This document shows positions 41,098-53,786 of a DNA stretch of 64,000 nt, in pieces. Numbering within the stretch: the stretch's first letter is position 1; each line of letters opens with the position of its first letter. A program made the position numbers and the translations under genes. This DNA comes from Sanderia malayensis (taxonomy: Eukaryota; Cnidaria; Scyphozoa; Semaeostomeae; Pelagiidae). The notes under the pieces were generated by a model, which saw only the letters and a program-made list of their open reading frames with translations, had not been told where the DNA came from and did not search any database. The DNA lies in NCBI GenBank assembly GCA_013076295.1, contig RQOL01000374.1, positions 2,656,743-2,720,742 on the forward strand, in the 5' to 3' direction.

Positions 41098-44090
41098 AGA
41101 CTGGTTGGGCTCAAAGAGATAGGAGATAAGATAAGAAACATTATAAACTTTTAAATATTATGTTATGCTCATTTTACTGAATATTTACGGTTGGTTTAAC
41201 AATAATGGTACTTTTTCAACAATATATTATCGTTCAATTGGGCAAGTTGATGGAGATCCCAGGGTTTCGATGCATCAAGTTGATAAAAAGTGGCCGATAG
41301 CGTCTGGAGTGTAAGCCTCGTTAACACCATGGGGCAGGCACGTGTGCACGTCTCGTCTGTCCCTGCAAGAAGAAGACAAAGGAAAAGAACAAAGACAAAT
41401 GAAACAAAGGAAACATTGTAACAATCTCTCATGTGCCAGAATTTTATTTGCGAAATTATTATTATTACATTGTAAAGGAAAAGAATCCTCGGCCTCGGTA
41501 GATAGCGTTGACGACGAAAAGAGCCCATCAAATCGGAGGAATAAGATCATATGGTAATAATATTATTTGATCTTTGTCAATCTTTTCAATCAAACACTAT
41601 TAAGCAAACCATAATGAGTTATGGTGCGTTTTACTTTAATTGTTATCTGTCAATTATAGAATTTCGACATATTGGAAGAGAGTATGCAACCTTTCATAAA
41701 AAATAGTCAACATTCATGGCAGGCCTGGGTAAGTTTGTTACTCTAGTTGTTGTATGAAATAATAAAAAAAGGCAAATTCAGAGCAGTTGCATAGGAATAA
41801 TTGAAATCTGCTCTGCTTCTTTGTTTTGGTGGGCTAGCTGACCCTGATATAAGCAATGAATTGGCATTGCTCTAACGTGGGAAGTATTCTGAATTATTGA
41901 AACTGTTTGTTTGGTTAATGGTTCCACATAATGTTATTGTTGCAGGTGTTGATTGCTGAACAGAAAAAGGAAAGGATGTCCCACTTGGTTTTTTGTGTGG
42001 TAAGTGTCTAATTAATATGTGGGTTTTAAGATTAGAACAATAATATATGAATGTAACTGAATACAACAATGAACTAAATTTAGAACTATTTAAACAGGAA
42101 AAAGCATTGATTATGCACAAATATGGGAAATTTGTGAGATTGATTAGCAGGCCAAAAAAGGTAAATTATTTTGGGTATGAATAATTCATGCATGATCAAG
42201 GCCACTAAGCTAGATAACAACAGAACTACAAACTATAAAACTACATAACTACAAACTATCGAATAACATAACTACAAACTAAAAACTATTTAAAAACTAT
42301 CTACAAACAGTAAAAACCTGCATATAAGATCCTCTATCTTATTTTGTAGGCTATTTTGGTTGTGAAGAAACAAAAAGAATGGGTAATCGAAAAATGGAAT
42401 ATAGGGTGGTAGGTTCTTAAAATAGGAGGTTCTTATCTGCAGGTTTTTACTGTATCTACGCTATTTACATATTGAAGTAGGAAATTTTTACAATTTTGGC
42501 ACCGCGTGCCAATTCGGCCTGCTCTGCCGTAAGTTTGTGGGAAGGGTTTTGGGTGACCACCTTCCCACACTCTTTTTTGGGGGCCTTTCTTTTTCGTTGG
42601 CCTTCACCAATTTTAATAAAAGCCTCTGCTTGTGTTCTGTAAATTAACACACATAAGACTGATATGTTAAAGGTTGTTAACATTTTGTAAAAAGATGCAA
42701 TGCCATTGTTAAAGTGTGTATGATAAGCATGTGAAATACAATGTAAAAAGGTGTACATACACAATTTCATTTGTTGGGATTCTTCTCCCAGTCGGAAACA
42801 CTAAAGTAAAACGTTTGCCGGCCAATTGCGGAAATTGGTCGGCACATTTCTTCTTCAATGCAGGTATACTGCTATATGTTATTTCCTAGGAGAAAAAGAG
42901 GATGCCAAGAATAATGGTTGATAGCAGTTATGAAGATGGGAAATTTACTAATAAATATATTAATGTATTTAATATAATTACTTTGGTATCATTGCCAAGA
43001 GTTATGGCAATGTTATTTTCCTTTGCCTTGGCATTTGCCATGTTGAAATGTTCTTAAAATGAAATGTTGAAATGCATGTAATAAGGTTAACAGGAAATGC
43101 TGGGAAATTTATGAAAGTTTAGAAAATGTTGTAGTTCTCAATTAGCAATATTATGATAATATGGAATTTGTGTGAATTAATATATGAAGAGTAAAGATTG
43201 AAAATATTAATAATAGGAAAGATACTTACAAATCTGAAATTGGGCACGTAAGGTGTGATTATGAACAATGCTGAAGTAAACAAAGGTAAGTAGTGTTAAA
43301 AATTGGTACACAATAAGTGTAACTTTTTGTTAATAACTATGGATTCCTTTTAAGGCTCTTTTAGTTAATCTGCCTCTATTTTCTCAAATTTGTAAACTTT
43401 ATAAAGTCATTTAGAAAAATTTTTCACTTACTTGAAATTGGTGCGATCGAAATCTGAAAGGTTTTTCGCGCGCTCGAGTAAAAGCTATTGTCTTTTGAAA
43501 CTATAGCAACAATATCAAGATGGCCCCTTGGAAAAGATGAGATCGAGGTCTTCTGGACGTATGGAAACAACGTGGCGTTGGGTGAATTCCGATGTTACCA
43601 TAATGCCACAGAATGGCAAGGACTATGGATTAGAGTGAACTACGAATTGGTGTAAAAATGAGAGGGTGTGTTAAGTTGAATAATAATCAGGTAAGGCATA
43701 AGTAGATATAAATGGACATTAATTAAAGGTTGACTCGCACACTAATAATGCTGTGATCATTCAGTAAACTTCTTTCATTTCCCTACAAATCACTATGAAA
43801 TTACAACCTATTTAGTATCAAAATTTACATGCTAGAAGTTATAATATATTTCTGACTTTATTATATATTATTTATTGTTTGATGGATTGTTATTTGATTG
43901 TCTTTCTTTATTATGTAAACAAAATACAATATTTTCTCATCACTGTTTTGAATGTGGCAGTTTTCTGCAAGGTATATAACTTAAGGTATACATCTACTGT
44001 GCTATAAATTTCATTATGTTATACATTACTATAACTTAATATACATACTATACTATACATTACTAAACATACTATACATTACCATACCTA
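41098..44090. other. Unexplained 3-kb region upstream of Helitron copy 1
   Basis: No known protein was recognised. A possible two-exon plus gene is suggested by ARILFAKLLLLHCKGKES with a frame ending ...RNKIIW/GTAATA (41342-41550) followed by CAATTATAG/AATTTCGACATATTGG (~41659). A minus frame ends RKRKAPKKECGKVV with SHKLTAEQAELARG (42600-42465). 42180-42320 is an AACTACAAACTAT repeat tract. 43515-43645 holds a 40-codon frame beginning MAPWKR, frameshifted here but open in the second copy (56292-56411). Confidence 0.4.
42537..42780. repeat. Hairpin plus ~175-bp module shared with the nested MITE
   Basis: GTGGGAAGG (42537) pairs with CCTTCCCAC (42560-42568). From ~42605 (TAAAAGCCTCTGCTTGTGTT) to 42780 the sequence is clearly homologous to 20587-20757 inside the MITE, including AAAGGTTGTTAACATTTTG and TGCCATTGTTAAAGTGTGTA. 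Confidence 0.8.
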
Positions 44091-44392
44091 CTATAAAAGA
44101 TACTATACCACTATACCTACTATAAAAACATACTATACCTACTCTACCTACTATAAAAACATACCATACTTACCATAAAATATACTATACCTACTATACA
44201 AACACATACTATAATACCTACTATACAAAACATATACTATACATACATACATACCTACATACATTACTACTACATACATACATACATAACTACATACCTA
44301 CATACATACATACATACATACATACATACATACATACATACCTACATACATACCTACATACATACATACATACATACATACATACATACATG
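44090..44392. repeat. Microsatellite: CTATACCTACTATAAAAACATA then CATA array
   Basis: An imperfect 20-22-bp AT-rich repeat passes into a pure ACAT/ACCT tetranucleotide array, just before the GC-rich block GAGCCGGGCTCGGTCGCTTT and the gap. Long tetranucleotide arrays are a common reason for contig breaks. Confidence 0.9.
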
Positions 44393-44434
44393 AGCCGGGC
44401 TCGGTCGCTTTGCTCCCTCCCCGGAGCCGTCTGA

Positions 44435-44534
44435 NNNNNNNNNNNNNNNNNNNNNNNNNNNNNNNNNNNNNNNNNNNNNNNNNNNNNNNNNNNNNNNNNN
44501 NNNNNNNNNNNNNNNNNNNNNNNNNNNNNNNNNN
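44435..44534. other. Assembly gap, exactly 100 N
   Basis: A run of 100 N of conventional placeholder size. The DNA just right of it (from 44535) equals 31704 onward, so the real distance is unknown and could be negative (overlapping contigs). Confidence 1.
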
Positions 44535-47500
44535 ACTGTAAGCTCTCATTATAGATAACTTTCTGGTTCAGCCGGCAAGGAACAGTTCATTTAAAAATAG
44601 GGCAAATTGAAGGGCCTCAGAAAAAAGCCTTTATGGATTCGTTTTGCCGTTTCGGCCCATTGTTTTGGGGCGTTCGACCTATTGTTTCGGTCGAGTCTAT
44701 TGTTTTTGGCAAGGAAATGCGTCATCACGTGACTCCGCAGAATATATATATTAGACTAGGGTCATCACTCGCTTCGCTCGTTCGCCCCAGCCCGTCAAGT
44801 AAAAAAAGCTTAATCTGGTTGACGCGCTTCGCGCGCTGCACTCGCTCCCGCTCATGCCCATCGATTAGAATGGCTCGCTCCGCTCGCCTAAGAGTATGTT
44901 ATCAAGAACGGGTGATTGGATGGCGCGCGCTGCATTTGCTCTTGCTCATGCCCGTCCAATTGATTGGTTTGCTGCGCTCGCCTGATAGTCTGTTTTTGAG
45001 ATTAGTTAACTGGTTGGTACGCATGCGTGTGTTCTATTCGCTTTCGCTTATGCTTCCAATAGTACATCACACTTTTGGGGGTGTATGAATAGAGATTGAC
45101 AGATTAGTTTTGTTTTGAGAAATGTAGCCTCGTATTGGTGAACAGGCAAAAATGGATCATATAGTGGCAATAGACCTCTGAAAACACAATACTTTTAGTG
45201 AAAGGTTAGTGAAAAGCTAATTAATGTAAATCGTAAGTTAACTTAGATTTGACTAATATACATAGGTCATAACAGATGAGGTTTGATATTGGGCAAGAAC
45301 TTCATTTGAATCAATGATGTAGGTAATACATTGTCATTTTAGCAGTTTCCCATTTCAGTCAATTATTATGAGGCAATAGCCTGTCACAAAAGGCTAGTGG
45401 AATTAAAATGTGATTGAAACTTACATAGACAGAATTCTTTTTCCATGAGTTTGTTAAGGATTCCATTGACTTTTCAAATATATATTGTAGTAAATGTTTC
45501 TTTGAGCCATTTGACAATTGCATGGTGTGAATAGCAAACATTAGTGACATTGACAGCTTTGGTTCAGCACTTCAGCATTTGTTTCACTAAGTATCATATG
45601 GGAAAAAAGAAATAATTAATAGTGCCAAATAATACAGGACAATAGAACAATATGATAGTTGTGAAGCTGCAGTGATTCCCTTTGTGGATTACTTCAAAAA
45701 CATGTTTGAAATGCAAAATCTGTGAAAATTATATTTATGCTTTGCTACATAACTTGATGTACTAATAGAAAGAGGTAGATAGAGATTGTTTATCAATTAG
45801 TGGAAACAAACTTTCATGTTGTTGTAATATATTTTCATTGGCTTTCTGCACTTGTGCATTAAGAGGCTGGTAAATGTCAATTGTTAAATGTTCATGTAAT
45901 GCATGAATTATTAATTAGATGACCTGACCGTGTGTGTATGTAACATCCAGGTTAGTTTTCCTAGAGCTTAATACAATTATTACTGTAAACACCATTACAG
46001 TAGTTTCCTTGACATACAGCAATGGAACTAAACAGGAAAAGCCTTTGAAGATGATTTTTAGGTCATTCATCATTAATATTGGGAAAAAACTTTCAGTTTC
46101 AAGAAGATGTTGATGTATGTAACACATAGAGGCAATGAACACAAAGGAATCCATAAAGTGGCAAATACTGGAAGAATTATTTTGAGTCCAAACTGGCACT
46201 CGTAGGCACATATAGTCAGGGCACCAGAAATTTATTTTTGAATCAGCGAAACTGTAAAGTTGTAAAACAATTGTTGAGGTTTGCATGGCCTAACTGAAGA
46301 AACTGTCGTGTCGTGTGTCGGGGCAATCATCAGTGAAGTTTGGATGGCCTAACAAAAATTAAGCTGGTAATTGAATTGCAAATGGTTAAATATAAGATCT
46401 AAATGTATTCACCTACCTGTAAGACACATTGAAAATGCTCTCTGTTAAATCTGGAGATAGTTTTCAAACTTAAAGTTGTCCTCTTGATAATTTTTTGTGA
46501 TGCCAAAGTTTAGCTGTTTCATGTCAAATTCATCCTATTTCATAAGGCATTTTAAAAGTTAGCGGTGCCTGCCATTGATGGAAAGAGGCCAAAGTCTTTT
46601 TGAATGTGATGCAATGGCCTCGTTTCAATGTGAGATAAACTTCTATTATTGGTTAAGATAAACTATAGAAATGCATGTCATTAAAAATTAACATTGATGA
46701 AGGTTATTAGATACTAATAGAGAGTAGATTAATCCTGCAATCTTTTTATATATGTAAAAAAATTACATTAGTAAAAAATAGTAATCAATTAATTATTATT
46801 CTTGACAGTTATCAATGGATGGTGAAGATGAATGAGAGATAATTGGTTCCGTCTGTAGATTGTATTAATGTCTTCATTCATCATGTGGAGTGTCCAGCGA
46901 TGTTGACAGCATTGTTCAATATCAAATTCACACTTGCGTGGCACAAATCAACGACACGGATGTCTGTTCTCTCGATGCTTCGTGCGTTCTCACCATTAAG
47001 TTTGGTCATAGTAAAAAAAGAAGATTGCCGGTTACATTAGTTTAAAGCTCGAACACCAACTTCAAGGGGTAACCTTTGTTCGAGGTTTCCTTGGTGTTCA
47101 TGAAAACTGCAATTTTAATTTGGAATATGTAATACTACATATTCAAGAGTTAATTTTAATAAGTACATTAGTTATCATTACTTATTGGGATGAGAGAGGG
47201 ATAATCTTAATGTTGTATGCAATTTCTTATCCAAAAAAACTATTGTCAATGGACAGATTGCAGTTTTCACAGAGAAAAGGAAAGCCATACTCCCATAGGC
47301 AATATCGGAGAGCATGGCAAAGCATATCTCTTTTGATACAGGCGCTACGCAGGACCCAGATCGTGTTGTTGTTGATAAACACCCCCGGACACTGGAGTGT
47401 TGTGAAAGTGTCCGGATCGTTCTTGGTGGATCTTAATAACTGGAGTGGCGTGGCAAACCAGGAATGAATGTTCATCACACTATAAAGTGCAACAAAGCAC

Positions 47501-47605
47501 CGATCCGGTAGAACCACAATCTGAGCCCTCGTGATTTGTGTGTGTGTGTTTTGGTAGACGCCCTTGAGAGCAACGCGATTTATGCTCAAAAGTTTGTGAA
47601 GACCT

Positions 47606-50600
47606 TTACAGGACTTCTTGGAAGACAATATTTTTTGTCTTCATGTGTGTTTCCTCTGGGAGGAATACTTTAAGCCCGTCATATGATGTTGCTCTTGACA
47701 TGGCCACATATAACTGACCATGTGTGAACACGGGCTCAGGTAAATACAAACCAACATACCTCAGAGATTGTCCCTGTGCCTATAGTAAGGCAGTATGCTA
47801 GTCTGACTGGAAATTGCCGTCGCTTGATGTTGAACGGCATCTCAGTGTCTTGTGTTGACAATGTTATTCTGGGAATCATGACCTGCTGGCCTCTGTGTTC
47901 CCTCGTGATGATCTCTGCTGTGATCACATTACGTCGGAGATGGCGTACAATAAGTCTTGTGCCATTGCAAAGACCTTTCTTTGGATTTAGATTCCTCAGA
48001 AGAATGATTGTTGCACCAACCTTAAACAAAGAGAGTTGCAAATAACAATGTGTATTGCATTATAGTACTGTGATGATAATGAAGGATAATCAGGCTTAAA
48101 AAAGTGCTATTAGTGTGGACTTCATTTCATATACGTAATTATTACATAGGAAGATTATACCTTGAGTCTAAGTCGGTGTAACGGCATCCATAGGAGTTAG
48201 ATTGTTGATAAACTCAATTGGATATGCCGCCTCCTCATCTGGATCCTCTGTTATCACACTGTCTGTGCTGTAGTATGTTCTTTCAGGGGTTTGCAGTCTT
48301 TCCAGAATGATGTCATTGATTTGATGTGAGAAGTCATTCTTTGGGGTAAGACAACAACGTTCTGACATGGTTACCGGATCCAGCATGAGGTGGGACTGTG
48401 GTGTATTAGGCTCAGGATATATGAAGTTGAGCATTTCCTCTCGCGAAGATGTGCATATTTGATGCGGCAAAGTGATATTGTCAAGTGCATCATGTGGTTC
48501 TTGTTTGTTGCCGAGTCTTAGGAGCCATTCTGAGAATTCTCTGTACGATTGATCTTGAACAGCTCTCATGTTTGTGTGCAGGCGATGTTGTTGAAACTGT
48601 GCCCACAAATCACTGATTTGATATGATTTAAGACTCTCTGATACGATTTGCTCTCTTCCTGCCTTGGGAACAACCGGTAGAACTTGTCTAAAATCGCCAC
48701 CAAGTAACATGAATTTGCCACCAAATGGCTTGTCAACTCTTGTGATATCCCGAAGCAGTCTCAACTGCTTGTAATGCCAATGCTGGTATCATTGAAGCTT
48801 CATCCCATATAAACAGGGTTGTTTCACGCAACACTTGTGCTCTTCGGCTCTGTCTTTTGACATTGCATGTTGATTCCAGCTTCAATGGTATTGGAATTTG
48901 GAATTGTGAATGCGATGTTCTGCCATTGATAAGCAGTGTTGCTGCAATTCCTGACCAAGCCATACACTGAACTTTGTGTCCAGAAGCATTGAGGTTGCGA
49001 ACCAACGTGTTGTAGAGAAATGTTTTCCCTGTGCCAGCTGGTCCATCGAGAAAGTGACAGTTATGTTGTGATTGCGCCTCAATTGCTTGAATAATGGCTG
49101 TGTATACCACTTGTTGTTCTGGATTCAATGCAGCGCGCATTTGTTCTCCTTGCTCTCTTTCGTTTTCAACATCCATGTGATCCTCCTCTGAAAACATAAA
49201 CAATAGTTAATTTGGTAAATAGAAGTATATTGGCAAATTATTACAGTAATATCATCATGTTAAGTTGTAAATCACCTTGTTCTGGAATGACAAAGTCGGC
49301 CGGTAGCTGAGGAAGGTGATCGTAGTTGGTGATTGACAAACCATGGACCTTCAAATTGTTGTCAATATCAAGTAGACATTGATACATGTGTCTGTCTTGG
49401 AAGGTTATGTCTGGATTGTTGAGTTGATCACGTCTGACAAAGTCTTCACTCATTGCTTCTTTGAAGGTGTCGAAGAGTGTTCTTATGTCTGAAGGCGTTT
49501 GAAAGAGTAGCAATGTGGCAAACAACTGTCTGAGTTGTGGTGGCATATTAAAGATGACTGCGTCGTGTAAACAGCGTGTGATTTCGGCATCATCTTCTAA
49601 AAGCCCTAAAGCTAATGCTGCATCTTTGAAGGAGTCACATAGATTACCTTCTACCGTTCGAAGGTCTTCAAATGACGTAGCTCCTCGTTTATGCAACAGC
49701 AAAAGTCTGAGGGCGAATTTTTGCTCGCAAGGTCTAGGCTGCACTTGAGTTACTCTGCCAATGATTGGCATTGTTCTACGTTGTCTGGCTGTCCATGTTT
49801 TTGAACGCTCCTGGAAGACATAGTGCTCTGGTATCTCATGGTAGAGGTACTGACGTGCAGCTGGATCTTGCTGGTTGAGTTCAAACCATGCTGTAAGTGT
49901 TGTTCTATCACCAATGTTGTTGAGCCTTTGTTCGTCATCATTGTCATGAAAGATGACTTGTTGCTCAAATGGTAGATGAACAGAAAGCCGTTTAACTATG
50001 TGGCTTTTGTCGTGCATGGGGAACTGCATAAGCCGATAGACAGCTTCATGTGGTCCAATATATCTTGCGTTGATGTATTGGCGCACCTCGTCGTGTTCAA
50101 TATCTTGAGGTACTTGCTGTTGATTTTCTTCAAGAATTTCAACATGTGCCATATCATGTCCTTTGTGGATATATTTGAAAATGTACTTGACACTTTTAAC
50201 TGTACTGCATATTTCCACGTTGATATGACACTGATATTTGATGAGTAGGTGTCTGTTGTGTGGCACTACCCAGGTATCATCCAAAATGCGATTATTCACA
50301 TTGACTGGATGAAGACAGCGTCGTCTATAGAGAGGATAGCCGTTGACATTGATTTGAGTTTCAGCAACTTGTTCTTTCGGAAAGTGCTTTTTGCATTTGT
50401 TATTTTCCATGCACACGCAATGAGGATTTAAAACACCACAGGGTCCATGTGTCATGTGTTTTAGGACAACTTGTGGTATCTTGCATCCTGTGGATCCGGT
50501 ATCTCTGCTGATATGAGTTGATCCACCTGACAATGAACATGATAATAGCTACTATTATTGAGATCACGTACAGAATAGCTTGTAGCACATGTCCATCATG

Positions 50601-52729
50601 ACATACTCTACATTTGATGTTATAGATATAATTATGTATATGAGTAAGAGTTATTACAATCTTTATATCCGAGTATGTAAATATTACCTGTTGTGGTGTT
50701 CTCGGTTTATCAGCTTGTGAAAGAAACAGGATCATGTGTGCGTGTGGTAGTCCTCTCTTCTGAAATTCTATGACATACACATGTGCTGTGACATGTCCAA
50801 GAATGTGCTTGTCTAGTATGTCTTTGAGTAGTTCTTTGAGTTTGAGTTGAAATACTCTTGTGACAATGTCTGGTCGATCATTGGCCGTCTGATACGGATA
50901 AATGTTTTCTTCTATCTCCTTCCATTTAGGATTGGCAGTCATTGTAAGGAAGATGTCTGGCTTGCCATACTTCCTTACGATTGTCATTGCATCTTGAAAG
51001 TGTTGATACATATTTCTTTGGCTGCCTGGAAAGGATGACGGTAGAATGATAACACGGCCAACATCGATATGGATGGGCTGATTCGGATTGTTAGCCCTGG
51101 CCATCTGGTTTTCGATTTCAGCTCTTCTGTGGAGATGATCCATCAGGCCACGATATGTGTCAACACGAAGCTGGCGTTGATTATTCATAATCCAGTGCAG
51201 TTTATTGCCTTCTATCTTCGTGTATGCATCTACCAGATACTGTTGAAATAGAAGTGATGCAATGTGGATGGTTGAGAATGCATCCCTGACCTGGATTCTG
51301 TATAAATAGTATTCGGCGAGGGTTAGTCTGGTACGACGGTTACGATTTGTGTGCTACATGTGCAGTAGGCAATCGTTGAAGGTCCAAACTGTATCCTCTG
51401 TCACCATGAAAGAACATCAATGGATACGTGAGAGGATCGGCACTTGGACTGGTTGCGTAAATCTTCATGAGATCTCCGCGTCTTGTTTGAACTTGCAGTT
51501 CTCTGTCGTCAGGATTTGGTGCACCTCCATTTTGTACAGTATATATAGCTGCAATTTCTCTGGCAGTTGGATTATCGTATCTGCGATCTTGTTGTGGGCG
51601 ACCTGTTATGATCATTTTGAATGTCGGAACAGGCTGATCGTTTGCAATAGCTTGCTGCCGCTGTTCCTCCAATATTTCACCCATGCTTCGAAAATGTTGT
51701 GCAAATCGATTGACTGCCATTAATTCATTCTGGAGAAGTGCAACAATGTCCAAATCAAGACGCTGTTCTCCTGCAGTGTTTTGCCGTTCCTGCAATGCTT
51801 GTTGCGTATCCATGATGTATAGTTCTGCATATTTTCTGGATCTGTCTGTTTCTGTTACACCTGTTAATGATGTAAAGCATAAGCTAGGTAAATAGAAATT
51901 CAACTGTAGCCAGGATAAATGAATAATAAGTTATATTGATAATGACTGGAATCATATTGTATCAGTTACCTGTCATGTGATATGCCTTTCCATGAATTGT
52001 GATAACTGGTGGTCCAGCTCTAGCATGACGTACAATATTAGCCTTCCATGATGCCATGGCCATTAATGAGTTGTATTGGCGGAAGTGCTTAAAGAAATAT
52101 TTTGATTCGGCAGTATCACCAGTATATAAATGCATGACACTTACTGGAGGTGGTTCAATTTGATCCAGAGCAATTAAACCTCCCATACAACATTTGTTGT
52201 ATTGTTTTTTTGTGTTTTGTTCTTCTTTGAAGTACTTTGCACCACAATGAATGCATGTTCTGTTCATTTTATTCAAGTGGTGTGGTAATGGGGAGAAGGG
52301 GATGAGGTTTTCAGCTTCATTGTTCTCGGGGACAGGGTTGTCAATTTGCATTTGCTGATCTTCAACTGGTTCTGGTATCTGATTTTCATCAGGTACTGGA
52401 ACTGCGTCCTGCATCTCGATGTCTGCAGGCTGTTCTGCTGCTTGAAGCTCTTGGTTCTGAATGGGAAGCTCTGGTTCCATGTCCATCTCCATCGGCTGTA
52501 TCTGTGGAATGGGATACTGTGCTGGAAATGGCTGATATTCAGGGGCTTCTAGCTGACGGTTTTCGAGCTGCATTTGTTGAGGATCGTTGACTGCTGCAAG
52601 TGGGTTATCCGCATTTCCCGTCTGTTGAGGTTGAAGCTGCTGATTGATCTGTCTGTGATGCTGCATATTCTCCCGCACTTGATTTCTACGCCTGGTGCCT
52701 GTTATACTTCTCTTGGCCTTGCGCGGCAT
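47606..52729 (-). pseudogene. Helitron RepHel, second copy, broken by indels
   Basis: Same gene and exon layout as 34781-39931. Exon 1 (52729-51970) is open and nearly identical. Coding indels relative to copy 1 are: 11 nt shorter near 51350 in exon 2, 1 nt lost near 50466 in exon 3, 2 nt lost near 48760 and 2 nt fewer near 48187 in exon 4, and 5 nt lost near 47782 in exon 5. Each shifts the frame, so no full RepHel can be read. The catalytic motifs remain (RGLPHAHMILFL, VKYIFKYIHKG, GPAGTGKT). Because this segment is probably the overlapping start of the next contig, the breaks may be consensus errors or an allele rather than true decay. Confidence 0.85.
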
Positions 52730-53766
52730 GGTGCACGTATGAAAGAGAAATATGAAGTATGATATATACAATTAGGCCAAATTATTGTAAATGTTATTGC
52801 TGTTGACAATGGTCCTAATAGCAACAACAAGTAATAATGTATAGCCTTGTGTAAAGCTGAAACACAAAGAAGTAAATATAATACATTTCAAGGGTTCCAT
52901 AATGATAAGTTGAAATTGGTAAAGAAGTAAATGGAAAAGTATTGCTATTAATCTAATTTAATGTTAATGAATATACTTACGTTAAACTGTCGTGTTTCTG
53001 TAGATAAAGTCACTAAAATGGAATAGAGTAATTCATAATTAAAATATAAGTAGTAAAAGGAAATGAATAATGGGCAAAGCTCAGAATACTGGTAAATAAA
53101 AATGGACCGGTTGAATTGAGTGCAGCAGTTTTTTACTAATTTGTTGAAACACGATTTGAGAAATTGTTGTTAATATCTTACTATCCATGAAGGAAACACT
53201 GAATTAAGGAAATAGTTTGTTGTACAGAGGCTCATTTGGAAAGAGAGAATAAAAAATCAAAACATAAGTTTATTTTGTCGAAATGAGTTTGTGAAGAGAA
53301 GTGTCGTTATTTGAAAATAGTTTTAGCTGGGCCTTTATTCATAAGAAAACAAACAATTAAAGAGTTAAATATATCAGTGAGCAAGGAAAACGGTGTCAAA
53401 TAATAAATTTCTTACCGAGCCTTGTGTCTTTCAAATCTATGGGTAGAAACAAAAGAGAAATCACAATAGTTGTAAACGTAAAATATTTGATAAAGAAATG
53501 ATACCTGCAGAAACGTAATGTGACCTGTTTTTGTATTTAAAAGCATACCAGGAAAAAATAATTTTTGACATATGAGACGAAGTAGTAATAAATAATCGGG
53601 CTAGCTTGTAGTTATTAAAAACGTTGAAAGTAGGTACTTACTCAGCGATAAATATAACAATAAGATTAACTATAATTATAGCTTTAGAAAATTTGGCCGG
53701 TTAAAAATAGACAAAATCCATAATTGTGGAGGCGGGATTTCTTTGTACTACATCTCCTGCGTGATG

Positions 53767-53786
53767 GTTTATACGCGTCACGTGAT
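53767..53786 (-). promoter_or_regulatory. Helitron promoter block, copy 2
   Basis: CACGTGACGCGTATAAACCA on the minus strand, identical to copy 1 through the TATA box; the following T of the CCAAT context has a one-base deletion. Confidence 0.55.

Larger units (their letters stand above)
31704..44434. repeat. Tandemly duplicated 12.7-kb segment, copy 1 (ends at gap)
   Basis: Begins ACTGTAAGCTCTCAT inside the foldback right arm and runs to the first N. The same sequence restarts directly after the gap at 44535. See the gap entry and findings: it behaves as a contig suffix equal to the next contig's prefix. Confidence 0.95.

Noticed and set aside
44298..44549. Open frame with MYVCMYVCM repeats, also at 57024-57322
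   Set aside because: It is translation of a tetranucleotide array, and the first one also spans Ns. No coding signal.
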